Below, one piece after another: positions 51,600 through 63,469 of a stretch of 64,000 nucleotides of DNA (its first letter is position 1; each line of letters starts with the position of its first letter). The notes under the pieces were generated by a model. The model did no database searches. It had not been told where the DNA came from and saw nothing but the letters and a program-made list of their open reading frames with translations. The DNA comes from Epiperipatus broadwayi (Eukaryota > Onychophora > Udeonychophora > Euonychophora > Peripatidae), in assembly GCA_028023455.1 (NCBI GenBank), contig JAQFVV010006642.1, positions 188,001 through 252,000 on the forward strand, in the 5' to 3' direction. The position numbers and the translations under genes are program-made.

Positions 51600-52560
51600 G
51601 TTTTGTACGTAAATAAAATAAGACTATCTTCGAAAGTGGAGAAGAATATGACATGATGAAAATGTCTTTACACTTACTAAAAAAAAAAATTAAAGAATTA
51701 GACCAAAAATTTTTTCAGAATTGTATGTTCAACCAGACCTGGTCCCTAATAAACCTAAAACAAAGTGTAGTACCGATAATGAAAAGAATATAAAGTTGTA
51801 AATCCACAGATACTGAGAAAATTTAATGAACCATTTACCTAAAACATTCTAGATAAACTTTATATGGAAGAGATCCAAGAACTAGAAAATACCATTATAA
51901 AGTTACTCACCTAATTGATAAATAATAGGAAAGGGTTTTTATTTGATTAACGGATCCGTTTTAATCAATGACCCAATAGATATATTAAGACTGCTTTAAC
52001 AATGCTTAATGGCAACCGATTTGTTTACTGTAAAGGATCAACGATATATTTTGTGTAATTTTCAATCTTACGTATTCTATAAAAACCTGCTTTTAAGTAA
52101 TTTTTATCAATGCAATCCTTATATTGGATTGGCTAACCTCATGATCTATAAGTAAAGTGTATGGTTTTCATATATGGTTCATAATGATTAATCGCGATAT
52201 TTAAAATGTTAAAGTAATACACACAGAAACATTGGAAATGCTCTTTACTTGATAAGATAAAGCTCTATAGACTAAATGGCCAAATATGGTTTTAATCATT
52301 GTTCACATGTTCATAAATTAAACAAACTTATATGTGTTTGAATTGACTAACACCATCATTTATGTGATATACATGATCAGATTAATGTAAATGGACCACT
52401 AATATGATTTTTGGAATGAAATTAATTGTTTTTTTGTTTATATATAAAAGCGTAACCTCTGATTTTGTTGACTGGTCTCCTTTGAGATTAATATGTAAAT
52501 GTCATTCTTTTTGTAAATGATTCTTATGGTTTGTGAATAAAATTTCCTTTTGAAAGATAA
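51600..52560. other. AT-rich DNA, nothing recognised
   Basis: No coding or repeat structure was identified. Confidence 0.4.
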
Positions 52561-52572
52561 AGTGAATTGAAT

Positions 52573-53075
52573 TAATAATAATAATAATATCTTCTTCTTC
52601 TTCTTCTTCTTCTTCTTCTTCTTCTTCTTCTTCTTCTTCTTCTTCTTCTTCTTCTTCTTCTTCTTCTTCTTCTTCTTCTTCTTCTTCTTCTTCTTCTTCT
52701 TCTTCTTCTTCTTCTTCTTCTTCTTCTTCTTCTTCTTCTTCTTCTTCTTCTTCTTCTTCTTCTTCTTCTTCTTCTTCTTCTTCTTCTTCTTCTTCTTCTT
52801 CTTCTTCTTCTTCTTCTTCTTCTTCTTCTTCTTCTTCTTCTTCTTCTTCTTCTTCTTCTTCTTCTTCTTCTTCTTCTTCTTCTTCTTCTTCTTCTTCTTC
52901 TTCTTCTTCTTCTTCTTCTTCTTCTTCTTCTTCTTCTTCTTCTTCTTCTTCTTCTTCTTCTTCTTCTTCTTCTTCTTCTTCTTCTTCTTCTTCTTCTTCT
53001 TCTTCTTCTTCTTCTTCTTCTTCTTCTTCTTCTTCTTCTTCTTCTTCTTCTTCTTCTTCTTCTTCTTTTTTTTTT

Positions 53076-53133
<58 letters not shown>
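52573..53133. repeat. Compound trinucleotide array with ~477 bp of (CTT)n
   Basis: A short (TAA)n leads into uninterrupted CTT repeats from 52,591 to about 53,067 (roughly 159 units), then about 20 T, then (ATT)n to 53,133. The 211-codon poly-Glu ORF on the minus strand is simply the GAA strand read in frame. Confidence 0.98.
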
Positions 53134-53134
<1 letters not shown>

Positions 53135-53199
53135 CATTATTAATACAAAATATTAGATCTAATTTTGATGAATTTGTTAGTATTTAAATGATTTCCCTG

Positions 53200-56050
53200 C
53201 AGGTTTTTATGTTGTGATAATTTTAACTGAATCTTGGATTTCCATCGAAGACCAGCTTTTATATGTTCTGGATGTCTATTCAAGATTTTTTTTCACTTGT
53301 GTCTTCACGTTCAGGTGGTGTATTAGGTTTTGTGAAAGTAAATATTAAATTTATTTATCATATTCTATTTCTTGCCTCTGCAGAATGTGTTTTGATTCAT
53401 TTAAATTTACGTTATCTTAACTATTATTGTTTTGTATAGATTGTATACGAGTGTCATTGTGGATTTCATAGCTGAACATGGTATATTATTATCTGATTTA
53501 CATGCTACTTCAGTAATTCTTATGGGATATATGAATATAAATTTATGTAATAATCTACATGGGCCTACTACATATTATTTGAATTTACGTTATAGTTATG
53601 GCATTAATCAAGCTAATTTTCACCTCTTACTAAATTTTGTCAAACTATTTTAGATCGTATATTTTTCAGATCAAACCAGTATCAAAGTTATGAATCGTCT
53701 GTACTAAATATTTTTATTTCAGATCACTTTGCAACTGCTTTAAAATTATTAAATTGTAGACAATTAGTAAATACTCATTTATACGTTAACAAGTTATCAC
53801 ATAAACTAAAAATATTATCTGATCAAAATTGGAATTAATTTTTACTCTGCATGATATTGATTCAGCATTTTTAAAATTTCAGGATATTTGTAAATCTTTA
53901 ATTAGAAAATCTATGGTTAGTTTTAAATTGATTAGCAAAAATCGAAAACCTTCAATATTGGATAACCAATGATTTGGTTGAAAAAAAAAATCATTTAAAA
54001 TCTTGGATGGAGATTTGAAGAAATTAAATTTTGAAATTAAATCTGATATCCGGAAATTAAAATTTCAATATTACCAAAAATATTTTAGTGATAAAAATAT
54101 TTCTTTGGAATGGAAATTGATTAATTCTCTTATAAAGAAATCTTTGTCAAATCAATTTAAATTATAAACCACAATGATAATTTGACTAAACTAGAAATAA
54201 TAAAAAATGTGTTGCTGACTTATTTAATATTTTTTTCAGATGGGTCAATCGATTGAGTATCAGCACAAGTTTGTCCTTTTGCTGATTCTTGCCTAATTTT
54301 TTTTTTATGTACAGATGATATTGATTTGAATTTAACTAGTATAATTCAGCGCTTAAATAAGGTTTGTTCAGCTGTCTAGGTAAGTTAACACCAAAAATTC
54401 TTAAAGAAAATAAATCTGCCTTCTTACCTGTTCTTGTTTATATTTTTAATCTTTCTTTAAATGCTGGTTTATTTCCTACTTCTTTGAAAGGTGGTATTAT
54501 TATGCCTATTTGTAAAAATAGTGATCCTGTACATTTTGACAATTATAGACCAATTTCTATTATATCTGTGGTATCTAAATTGTTAGAGATGGTGGATATA
54601 GAGAAAATGATATAATTTTTATTTAAAAAACAATATTTTATCTGAATATCAGCATGGATTTATATATGGTAGATGTACGTTGGACACTTTCAATAATTAT
54701 GTAAACCATTTGACATCTTCCCAGATAAGAATCTTAAAACTGTTGCTATTTATTTAGACTTATCTAAGTCATTTGTCTCTGTATCACATAACATTTTAAT
54801 TAAGCATTTAAATTCATATGCTTTTAGTGGTGGTTTTATTTCATAGTTTGCAAGAATAGAAAACAAGTGATAAACATTTCTGGTGTTGTAAGCTCTTTTA
54901 TAACAGTTAACTATGGTGTATCACAAGGTACAGTTCTGGGTCCAATTTTATTTATAATGTATGTAAATGATATATTTTCTTTACATTTAGAATCTAAGAT
55001 TTAGGGTTTTGCAGATGATATTGCTTTGTCTTATGCTGCAGTTTCATATAATTTTCTTGAAAAAATAACTAATGATGATTTAGCCTTTAATGGTTTATGT
55101 ATTAATCAGAACAAAACAAAAGCGATTAATTTTTTTTAAAAGACTAATATCATTCACTTGACATTACTATCTGTAATCAATACTTTTGGCATTGTAATAG
55201 CACTTGTAGTTATGCTAATATTTCATTTGTTGATAATGTTTGCTATTTAGATCTTTTTATTGATTCTAGACTATCCTGGTCAAACTATATTTACTTTTTT
55301 GTTCCCATTTAAATAAATCAAATTATATGTTTTTCTACTTTTGTAAATGTTTTCCTCAGGCATCTTTGATTATTTTATATATTTCTTGTTATCAAAGCTT
55401 ATTATTTTATAGTATATCAGTTTTGGGAGGGAGCTCTATTTTTGCAATGATTATTTTGTCTGTTTTATAAAATTAAGCATCATTTTTGTAGATCACTTAC
55501 CACATCTATTAGAGATATTTATGGGACTTATAATATACTAGATGTTTTTCATTTATATCAGTATAGAGAAATTATTGATATTTAATGTAAGGAAAAATCA
55601 CTTAGATACTAAGTTTTCAATTATAAATATTCATTTGTCTACTAAATATCAACTAGTTTTACTTAATTTTCTTAAGGCTTCCAGTAGGAAGTAATTTAAT
55701 TAGATTGGTCGCAAATTATTTAATAAGTGTATGTAAGATTGTTCTGTGAATTTAATGAACATCAGTTATTTGATCTTTAAAAGCATTTATGGTATTGGTT
55801 ATATTGTAGTAAACATTAGTTTTATTTGTTATTTATATTTGTTATATTGTAGTTATTTACTCCCCTAGTTGAATTATACCAAAGGCAATAATTTCTTTGT
55901 GATTTTAATATTTTATATTCAAACTTTATATATTTTATTAATACTGTTAGTTGTTATATTTAAATTCCTCACTGAAGATTTTTCTTGTATGGAAATAATA
56001 TTACTTATTATACCCTAATTGTTTATTTTCATAATAAATAATTAAAATAA
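53200..56050 (+). mobile_element. Jockey/CR1-type LINE, long but broken
   Basis: Endonuclease remnants come first: IILTESWIS at about 53,216, SGGVLGFVK near 53,310, ILMGYMNINL near 53,520. Reverse transcriptase follows: PICKNSDPVHFDNYRPISII at about 54,505-54,570, AIYLDLSKSFVSVSHNIL near 54,745, YGVSQGTVLGPILFIMYVND at about 54,910-54,970, GFADDIALSY near 55,005. The order is right for the clade. Numerous frameshifts and stops make it dead. It ends in an A/T-rich (AATA)-type tail. Confidence 0.88.
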
Positions 56051-56229
56051 ATAAAAAATATTATTATTATGTTTCAAAGGGTAAAATTTACCGACACTCA
56101 AAAAAGGATTACATAAGTTATATTTGAAAACATGAGGTTTTAGATACAAATTGATTTCTGATATTACATATGTAGTAAAAGTTTACAATCGAGTGTAATA
56201 GGAAAGAAAACGTGATTTACATTAATTAA

Positions 56230-56347
56230 TAGAAGCGCCTTAAAATGTTTATGTGACAGCCAATCAGATGCTCTTGAATTGAGAGTTCCACGTGCAGTCA
56301 TTATTACATCTGATTGGCTGTCACATAAGCATTTTAAGGCGCTTCTA
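56230..56347. repeat. Near-perfect 40-bp inverted repeat (hairpin or tiny MITE)
   Basis: Arms 56,231-56,270 and 56,307-56,346 match at 39 of 40 positions (41 with the outer T/A), around a 36-base loop. They hold AGAAGCGCCTTAAAATG and GACAGCCAATCAGATG. The arms are less AT-rich than the surroundings. It is most likely a small MITE. A hairpin RNA precursor cannot be excluded. Confidence 0.9.
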
Positions 56348-56399
56348 CTGAAGGTTTTAGCCTCTCGCGTTTCATTAGATTATCTGCTAGCGCTTAATA

Positions 56400-56990
56400 A
56401 ATTTATATATTTACAGTTGTTACTATCATTTAATTAATAGAAAAATAATTATTACATAAGATACCGTATGTCAAACTAGGTTTACATAGAATTTTTAAAT
56501 GTGATATTGAAAAACTTATGTTGAAACACATAATAGTATGATTAAAACATATGGAGGAGGGATTGAAATTGGTGTTAGATTGGCATATGGTCCCAATAAA
56601 AATTGGGCTATTTTAGTAAGAGTACTATAGTTTTCACAGCTAAGTCTTATTGTGATTTTACTAACAGTTGGTGCATATACTAATCTATTTGCTGTGATAT
56701 TACTAATAGTTGAATGTATTTGGAATATTTAAATAAAATTAAAACTTTTCTAAAGACATTCAACACTCAGATTAGATGATGGAAATAGTCCAATATAAAA
56801 ATACAGCTAGAATACCATCATCACAAACCTTCAAGAAAACACTACTGTAATGAATGCCTGGAACATAATGCTTTATGTAGCTAGTTGTATTATAAAGCCA
56901 ATGAAATGCCATGAAGGTTGTTAGTAATGTCTACCATGGTTATGACAACTTATAGGTTGCACTGCTCTCTAATGAGTGGCCAGATCACCA
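56400..56990. other. AT-rich DNA, possibly LINE 3' flank
   Basis: Probably includes the 3' untranslated part of the minus-strand LINE that follows. No motif was seen. Confidence 0.3.
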
Positions 56991-56999
56991 TAAAAAATA

Positions 57000-59950
57000 T
57001 CTGGGGGGGGGATATGTTGTTATCCCATGATTATTGATAAATGTGGATGTATGTCTCCTGGTGTTATTGTCTACTGAGAAGAGGCAATGAGTACATCAAA
57101 ATGCAAACAGAGAAAATATATTTGCAAGGAATATTTGAATTTTGAAGGACTGAGTTATATGGTAGATGGAAGTAGTGGCTACCTGTGCTCAACAGTTATT
57201 GAGAAGATGTTGTTGAATCTCTTTGGCTTTGTAGTATAGCCCACAGAATGAGCTGATATTTTTGTAGAGATGATGATATTACAGAAAAAACATGTTGGAG
57301 GTGCGTGCAGGTAGAGTCTAATTAGGAAGTCAAAGAACTTCCATTCTAGCACCTATTTGTCAAGAAGAAAATATTTATTTATCCCACAAGAATGGGGAGG
57401 GGATAATCATTGCTAGGGTCTAGATAAAGCAGGTTATATGTTTGCCAATAAGTGTACTTGGAATTGTGTGAGAGACTGTTCTGGTTAATGGTATTTAGGA
57501 TTGAGGAAATATGATTTGTGAAATATGGTGTTGAATAAGGTTTATATGTAGGGATTATTTTTAGCAGGCATTGGAGATTTTGGAACATGTTGGTAATAGC
57601 TGCTATTTAGCTGATGGATTTTTGTGTATAGAACACCAGACTGCTGTGCAGACCTAGTCCATTGTATAAAGGTTGGCAGTTGAGCTGTTTTATGGATATT
57701 GATACAGTCTTGCAATGCCAGAGGAATTTATTGCACATGGAGTTGATAGCAAAAATTAACATCTTTGAAAATTTGATAATACATGCATAGTATGCAGTTT
57801 CTATCATAGCAAAAGTATTGAACAGGTATATCTTGGAGTAAATTGAGATATGACTTAGAAAGTGAGTTGGTGTTTTGCATTTCAGAACCTTGTAACTTGA
57901 TTTATATTGTGTCTCGTACCAAGGGAGCTTTTGTAAAGGGAACATTATAAGAATTTAGCAGATTTTCTTTTGGAAAATTTTAGAACATGATTTCTTTTTG
58001 AATAGAATCCATGCAGCAAATTTTTGGGATTAAAGTGCAATTTTTAGGCTGCTGAAGAGTCATTAAGAATTGTTGGTAAGATGGGGAATTGTTTCTGAGA
58101 AGACAGAAAGATAGTGATGTAATCCATGTAGGCTATGCGAGGAATGAATTGCTGGGTGTATAGAATTTGGATTCTGGTAATTTTATTCTGTATTTGTTGT
58201 AAATGTGGATTTATGTAGAGTGTAAAATGTAATGAGTTTAGGGGTGACCCTTGTGAGTTTGTGTGGGATTGAAGGATGGATTAATAGTGATGAGCAAACC
58301 CATGATTCAGAAATAGATTTATAATTAGAAATAACAGAGTTAGTGGGTGGTGGTGTCAGTAATCATTTGAATAAATAGGTTAATGGAGACAAAATCAAAA
58401 ACTGTTTGTATGTCAAGCTGGACTGCAAAGGGACAGTGTTTTTTAATTTTTTTGAACTGAGTTTAGAATTGTCATAAATATGAGTGCTGCTTGACTGGAG
58501 AAAGAGCCTTTTTTGGCAAAGTATAGATGTGATATGGAAGTATATGTGTGACCAATTTGGTCCTTCATTATTTTTTCTCCATGGAGATAGGCCAGAAGTT
58601 GATTAGATCATATGTAGCCTCAAGATTTTAGTGAAAGGTATTATGGCTTTTGGATACAAACCTTTTTCATGGTATCTTGTATGGAATAGGATATTGGCTA
58701 AATCACAAATATGCAATGTAATGAAATGACTAAGATGACTTAAGTGAATGCAGAAATTCTATGAAGCCCAGGGTGACAAGTGTTTTAAATAGTGGCAAGT
58801 TTGAAAGTAAATTGGCTGGTTTGGAATGGCATAATAGTTTCTGGTGGTTTAAAACAGTGTATTGATGGAGTGAATGCAAACTGAAGTTTATTTTTAAAAT
58901 GCATGTATATAGATGGATCATATTATGTCTGGTACATACAGCTATGTCCGTTTGAAGTGTTACAGGGGCATTTGTCAGGGATGGGTAAACCAATATCCAG
59001 ATTATATATGTTCTTGTCCATATGCACTGCTAGATTAGGCAGATTTTTTTTTCTTGATAGCAAGATAGTTAGTTCTTCAACTGTTTGCAGATATAATGAT
59101 AAATGTGAGTGAGCCTGATTAACTGTTTGTGTGTTTGGTGGGTGGGACTAAAAGTGGCAATGTGTTTATGTAACTCACTTGCCAATTTTAGAAGATGCAT
59201 AGGTGAGGGGGATCATCATGTAACATTGTGATTAAATGATAATATGTGTATGAAGGCAAGGTTATTCTGAATTGGGACTATGTCCATTTGATATAGCTTG
59301 TTTAACATGATGTAGGATTCAGAAACATGAACTCAATATAAATGAGGGAAGAATCATGCAGATTGTTTTATATAATGATTGAATGTTGCCTGAAGTTCAT
59401 TAAGACTAAGAGTGATTGCTTGGGTAGAAGGTCTGAGAATGGGGTGAAGTTTAAGTTCTATTAGGTGATATAACATTAGAGAGTAAAACCAATGCACATT
59501 ATATGTGGTATGATGGTTTTGTGAAAAGTGGTAGAAAACCCTGGATACTCATTAGTGGAAACTTTAAGAGTTGAAGCTATTTATTTCTGAAAGTTGGGTA
59601 ATCTAGATGAAAATTACTCATTAATATGATTGGGTATGAGATAGTTGTAAGAACTAAGATGATGGTTTGGATGATATATGAAAATTATAGGGCTGGGGGA
59701 GGGATATAGATGAATATTATATTTAGTGCCACTATATTGTGATGAAAAGTGGCAATTAGTAAGTGCCCATCAATATATAGAATTTTAAATGACTTGAATG
59801 GACAATCAATGGAGATGAGAATACCAGTGCCTGCTGATGGCAAGGAAGTATCTTTGGAGCAAGCACCGAAACTGTGTGTATTGAGGTAGTCAGTGGTCTG
59901 GTGTCAATTCGGGATCCTCTGTATATTTTGATTTCCTGAAAATTTCCACA
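57000..59950 (-). mobile_element. L1/Tx1-like LINE, broken
   Basis: Read right to left: an endonuclease tail near 59,840-59,700 (SAGTGILIS ... YIDGHLLIATFHHN ... IFIYIP); a decayed reverse transcriptase near 58,560-58,390 (KKGSFSSQAALIF ... QLDIQTVFDFVSI); the NSQGSPLNSLHFTLYINP block near 58,250; IAYMDYITIFLSS near 58,110, where the expected A-D-D box has become M-D-Y; and the C-terminal block at 57,840-57,620 (YLFNTFAMIETAYYACIIKF ... NKFLWH ... GLGLHSS). The frames are interrupted many times. Confidence 0.8.
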
Positions 59951-60284
59951 TTGTTGTTAATAAAGGTTTGATGATATGTTTAATTATAACCTGGACTTTG
60001 ATCTTGAGAGTTTATAATAGTGAGTGAAATATCTAGTCATGTGATTGCTCCATCGCCATATTTGACCTTGATTAACTGATGAAATTTAATAATTTTTATC
60101 AAATTTATAATAAAAAAAATTGGCAGAAGTGCACAAAAAATCAATTGGGTCATTAAAAATTATAAGAACTGTATATAGATAAGAATATTACCATGTCAGA
60201 TTGGCATTTAAAGTAGTTTGAGACTATATAAAATAAAGCTAGATAACTATTCTGTGCAGATGAACTGATTTCTATTGTTCTTGT

Positions 60285-60465
60285 TTTTGTTATTATTATT
60301 GTTGTTGATGCTGTTACTACTACTACTATTACTACTACTATTACTACTACTACTACTACTATTTCTACTACTATTACTAGTACTACTACTTTTAGCACTA
60401 CTACTACTACTACTACTTTTATTATCACTAATACTATTACTTCTGCTACTACTATTATTATTAAG
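60285..60465. repeat. (TAC)n-rich trinucleotide tract
   Basis: About 180 bases of imperfect ACT/TAC/ATT triplets. The poly-Leu and poly-Val ORFs on the two strands are artefacts. Confidence 0.95.
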
Positions 60466-60469
60466 TTAA

Positions 60470-61810
60470 ATATTAATATATGATAATCATGCAAAATACA
60501 TGCCTCAATAATTAAATAACTTTGTTTTATTAAAATAATTTTTAACCTGACAACCAAATTATACAATTAAGACATTATTTGATATATTGCCAAGCTCATG
60601 TATGTGTCCATATATCTATCTATTTTAAGTTCAAATTTGGGTATTTTAAAATTGATTAACATTATGTAACTCTGACCAATATTTATTGGAATTGCATTGC
60701 TTTGTTTCCACATATATGTTTCTTAAGAATTACTTTCTAATATTAGGATTGAGTAGATTGATTTTCTGTTAACAAAGTAGCACGAATATATACGAAATCT
60801 ACTAATAAATCTTTCATGATTTAATTTAATTATTATTATTATTATATTTATTCAATAAATTTGTTACATATTTGATTAAATTAATATGCCCATCTAAAAT
60901 CCTATACATCTATTCTAATATTGTTCCTATATATTGACTTTATGTCTCCCAAGTTTGTTGTTTACATAAAACTGCACATTCATGAATAAATCACAAATTA
61001 TATTTGTGTGGGCGAATTCTATAAGTTCTCTCTGAGAATTGTATAGATGGCACCCATTTGTAGTCAGTATTATTATGAAGATTCTGTGGCATTATCAGGA
61101 GTCATTTTAAAATCCAAACATATAATAAAATGGATTGAGAAAGAATATCTTAATGGTTAGAATTAAATAATGTAGGCAAATTTAAAATTTATAGTAAAAA
61201 CATATTTAACATAAAGTCTTTGTTTATATCACAACTCATTTCACTTACCAAATACAAATTGGTTGTCCAGATAAATAATTGTATTCACCGTTTTTTTAGA
61301 TTTATTTTAAACCAGACACATATATTTTTCATATTTTGATCAGTACATTTATGGTTATCTCTAGTATTCGTAAGACATCATCTTTATAAACATTACATAT
61401 TAGAAAAGGCTATACAGTTTTAAAAGTCGTTTTGATGTAATCAAAAATCATATTAAATTTTTTATATAAAAAACTAATTATCTTACTTTTAATTTGCTAA
61501 TTTACTATTTCTGAATTGTCTAATAGAATATTCTTTTTTATTAATATGCTATATTAGTTAAATAAATAGTAGTTTATGTGCATTTCGTAAAGTTTAGCTT
61601 AATTTAGTAGTTTCATTTTGATAACCTGAGCATTTATATGTGTAGTACACATGTCATTTCCATGCTGGTGTACAGGGAATACAATGTAAATGGGCATAAC
61701 CTGCATGGTTGACACAAATGACCCACCTTAATAAAAAATTTTAAATCAATAGATAAAATCAAAAAATAATAATAATAAATGGATGCTTTAATACTTGATT
61801 TTGCTGATGT
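60470..61810. other. AT-rich DNA, nothing recognised
   Basis: No coding or repeat structure was identified. Confidence 0.4.
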
Positions 61811-61813
61811 AAA

Positions 61814-61955
61814 CTGATTGTGACCTGGGCCAGCTGATGAGTACTGGTTCAGCACAAAATGCATCTTGGGGGTCATTTGTCTTTTATTGTATTTTTATTT
61901 ATATGTATTTAAAAAGAATGGAGAAGTATGGAGATGTTTATTATATCTATAAAGA
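61814..61955 (+). repeat. Dispersed conserved-core repeat, copy 4
   Basis: GTGACCTGGGCCAGCTGATG, then CTGGTTCAGCACAAAATGCA and CTTGGGGGTCATTT. About 140 bases match copy 5, which starts 407 bases downstream, at ~95% identity by eye. Confidence 0.8.
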
Positions 61956-62221
61956 TATTACATACGGGACAGAGAAAGGTGAATAACTCCGTGTGTGTAA
62001 AATTAAAAAATCAGATATATTAATCTTTAACTGAGGTTTAAAGTTTATATCTGAGCTAGAGATAAACTCTAGTTTCGAAAATTATATTAGTAATAATCAT
62101 TACGGTATTTATCTGAAATGTATGGCGTCAAAGTTGTGAGTGTAGGAAGTTTGACAATGGTAAATGAAACATAACAATTTACTCTAGATAAATACTTTGC
62201 ATATAATAAAGATGTATATGA

Positions 62222-62362
62222 GAGATTGTGACCTGGGCCAACTGATGATTGCTGGTTCAGCACGAAATGCATCTTGGGGGTCATTTATTTTTATTGTATC
62301 TTTATTTATATGTATTTTAAAAGAATGGGGAAGTATGGAGATGTTTATTATATCTATAAAAG
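62222..62362 (+). repeat. Dispersed conserved-core repeat, copy 5
   Basis: A direct repeat of copy 4. Similarity covers the core and a downstream TTTATTTATATGTATTT ... GGAGATGTTTATTATATC part, then stops abruptly. The minus strand of both copies reads MTPKMHFVLNQ-SS-GPGHN in frame, probably by chance. Confidence 0.8.
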
Positions 62363-62547
62363 TTATTTATGTATTTGTACTACTTTATCAGTTAGACTAG
62401 GTCTACGATTATGTGTCTATTCCATTTTCAAGACTGACAACTTTATTATATTTGGAGTCATTTTCCTGCACATTTATTATACATATGTATACAGTCAGTA
62501 TAATTTTGCATCTGGATGACACAAGCCCATGGAATGAATCTGGTTGT

Positions 62548-62549
<2 letters not shown>

Positions 62550-62595
<46 letters not shown>

Positions 62596-62596
62596 C
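62550..62596. repeat. (CA)n(TA)n compound microsatellite
   Basis: CA repeats followed by TA repeats, of the same make-up as those at 19.4 and 20.3 kb. Confidence 0.95.
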
Positions 62597-62599
62597 CAC

Positions 62600-63070
62600 A
62601 TACTCTAATTATTTCAATGAACATGTAAATAATTTTACAGCATCTTAAATGTATAACACCAAGGATATAAATCTATTTCATGAATAAAGGAATAAGTTGA
62701 CATGGATATAACAAAAAGCGGACATTATTTACAGGTTTATTTTAATGATTTTATGGAATCTTGCTTATAAATTGTTTTAGTAATGCATTATAAACTTGTT
62801 TGTTCTGTGAAGTAGGTATATATTAAACCAAATATACCAACAGCCAAACTGAATATTGTCATTCATCCACCAAACAATGTCTCCAATCAAATCTCACCAT
62901 CTATTATCAAGGCTAGTATATATAAAATGGAAATTTACTATTACTATTATAAGCTGCTGAAAAAGATATAATTTATACAATGATAAATATTGGGGTAAAT
63001 TTATAAATCAGTCAAAAAAGTAATAAAACTTTGTTTGTCAAAGACAATACTTGTTTATTTAAATACTTTA
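62600..63070. other. AT-rich DNA, nothing recognised
   Basis: No coding or repeat structure was identified. Confidence 0.4.
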
Positions 63071-63462
63071 TAACTTATAATAACCACATTCCACTTTTTT
63101 GATACTTTGAAGCAAAATAATATAAGAAAGATTTCATTAATATTACATTGAATTTATAAAATTATGGCAAAAGAAAAAAGGTGAATAAATATAAATATGA
63201 TAATAACTAAGAATAGAAATAAAGGGAAAAGTAGATTTTAAAGTTATATAATAGTAAGTTTTATGAATAAAGTTATGTTAATAATTAAGTTGGTAAAATT
63301 GTAAAAATTTAATAGATATATGTATGAAATATGGTTGTATTAATATAATGTTTAAATTTTTGTAGATCTGATGAAGACTGCTAGGAACAGTCGAAACTGT
63401 AATATTAATAAATATATTTTGCTTCAAAGTGTCAAAAGATTGGAATGTAGTTATTATATATT
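63071..63462. mobile_element. ~390-bp inverted-repeat (MITE-like) element
   Basis: Arms of ~53 bases (63,071-63,124 and 63,410-63,462) are inverted copies, containing CACATTCCA and ACTTTGAAGCAAAATA. The interior is AT-rich and non-coding. Confidence 0.75.
63368..63397 (+). ncRNA. Hammerhead-ribozyme-like core motif
   Basis: CTGATGA is followed by a perfect 5-bp stem (GACTG / CAGTC, loop CTAGGAA) and then GAAAC. These are the invariant parts of a hammerhead core in the right order. One extra A sits between CTGATGA and the stem. Stems I and III were not established, so activity is doubtful. Confidence 0.3.
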
Positions 63463-63469
63463 ATATATT

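Noticed and set aside
52502-53137. 211-codon ORF of poly-Glu, poly-Lys and poly-Ile
   Set aside because: It is the GAA and ATT microsatellite read in frame, with no non-repeat coding part.
60153-60566. Poly-Leu and poly-Val ORFs on opposite strands
   Set aside because: Both come from the TAC/ACT triplet tract; neither has a supported start, domain or splice context.
61634-62284. Two minus-strand ORFs both beginning MTPKMHFVLNQ
   Set aside because: The shared peptide comes from the duplicated repeat core; downstream parts differ and the diverged copies do not keep the frame.
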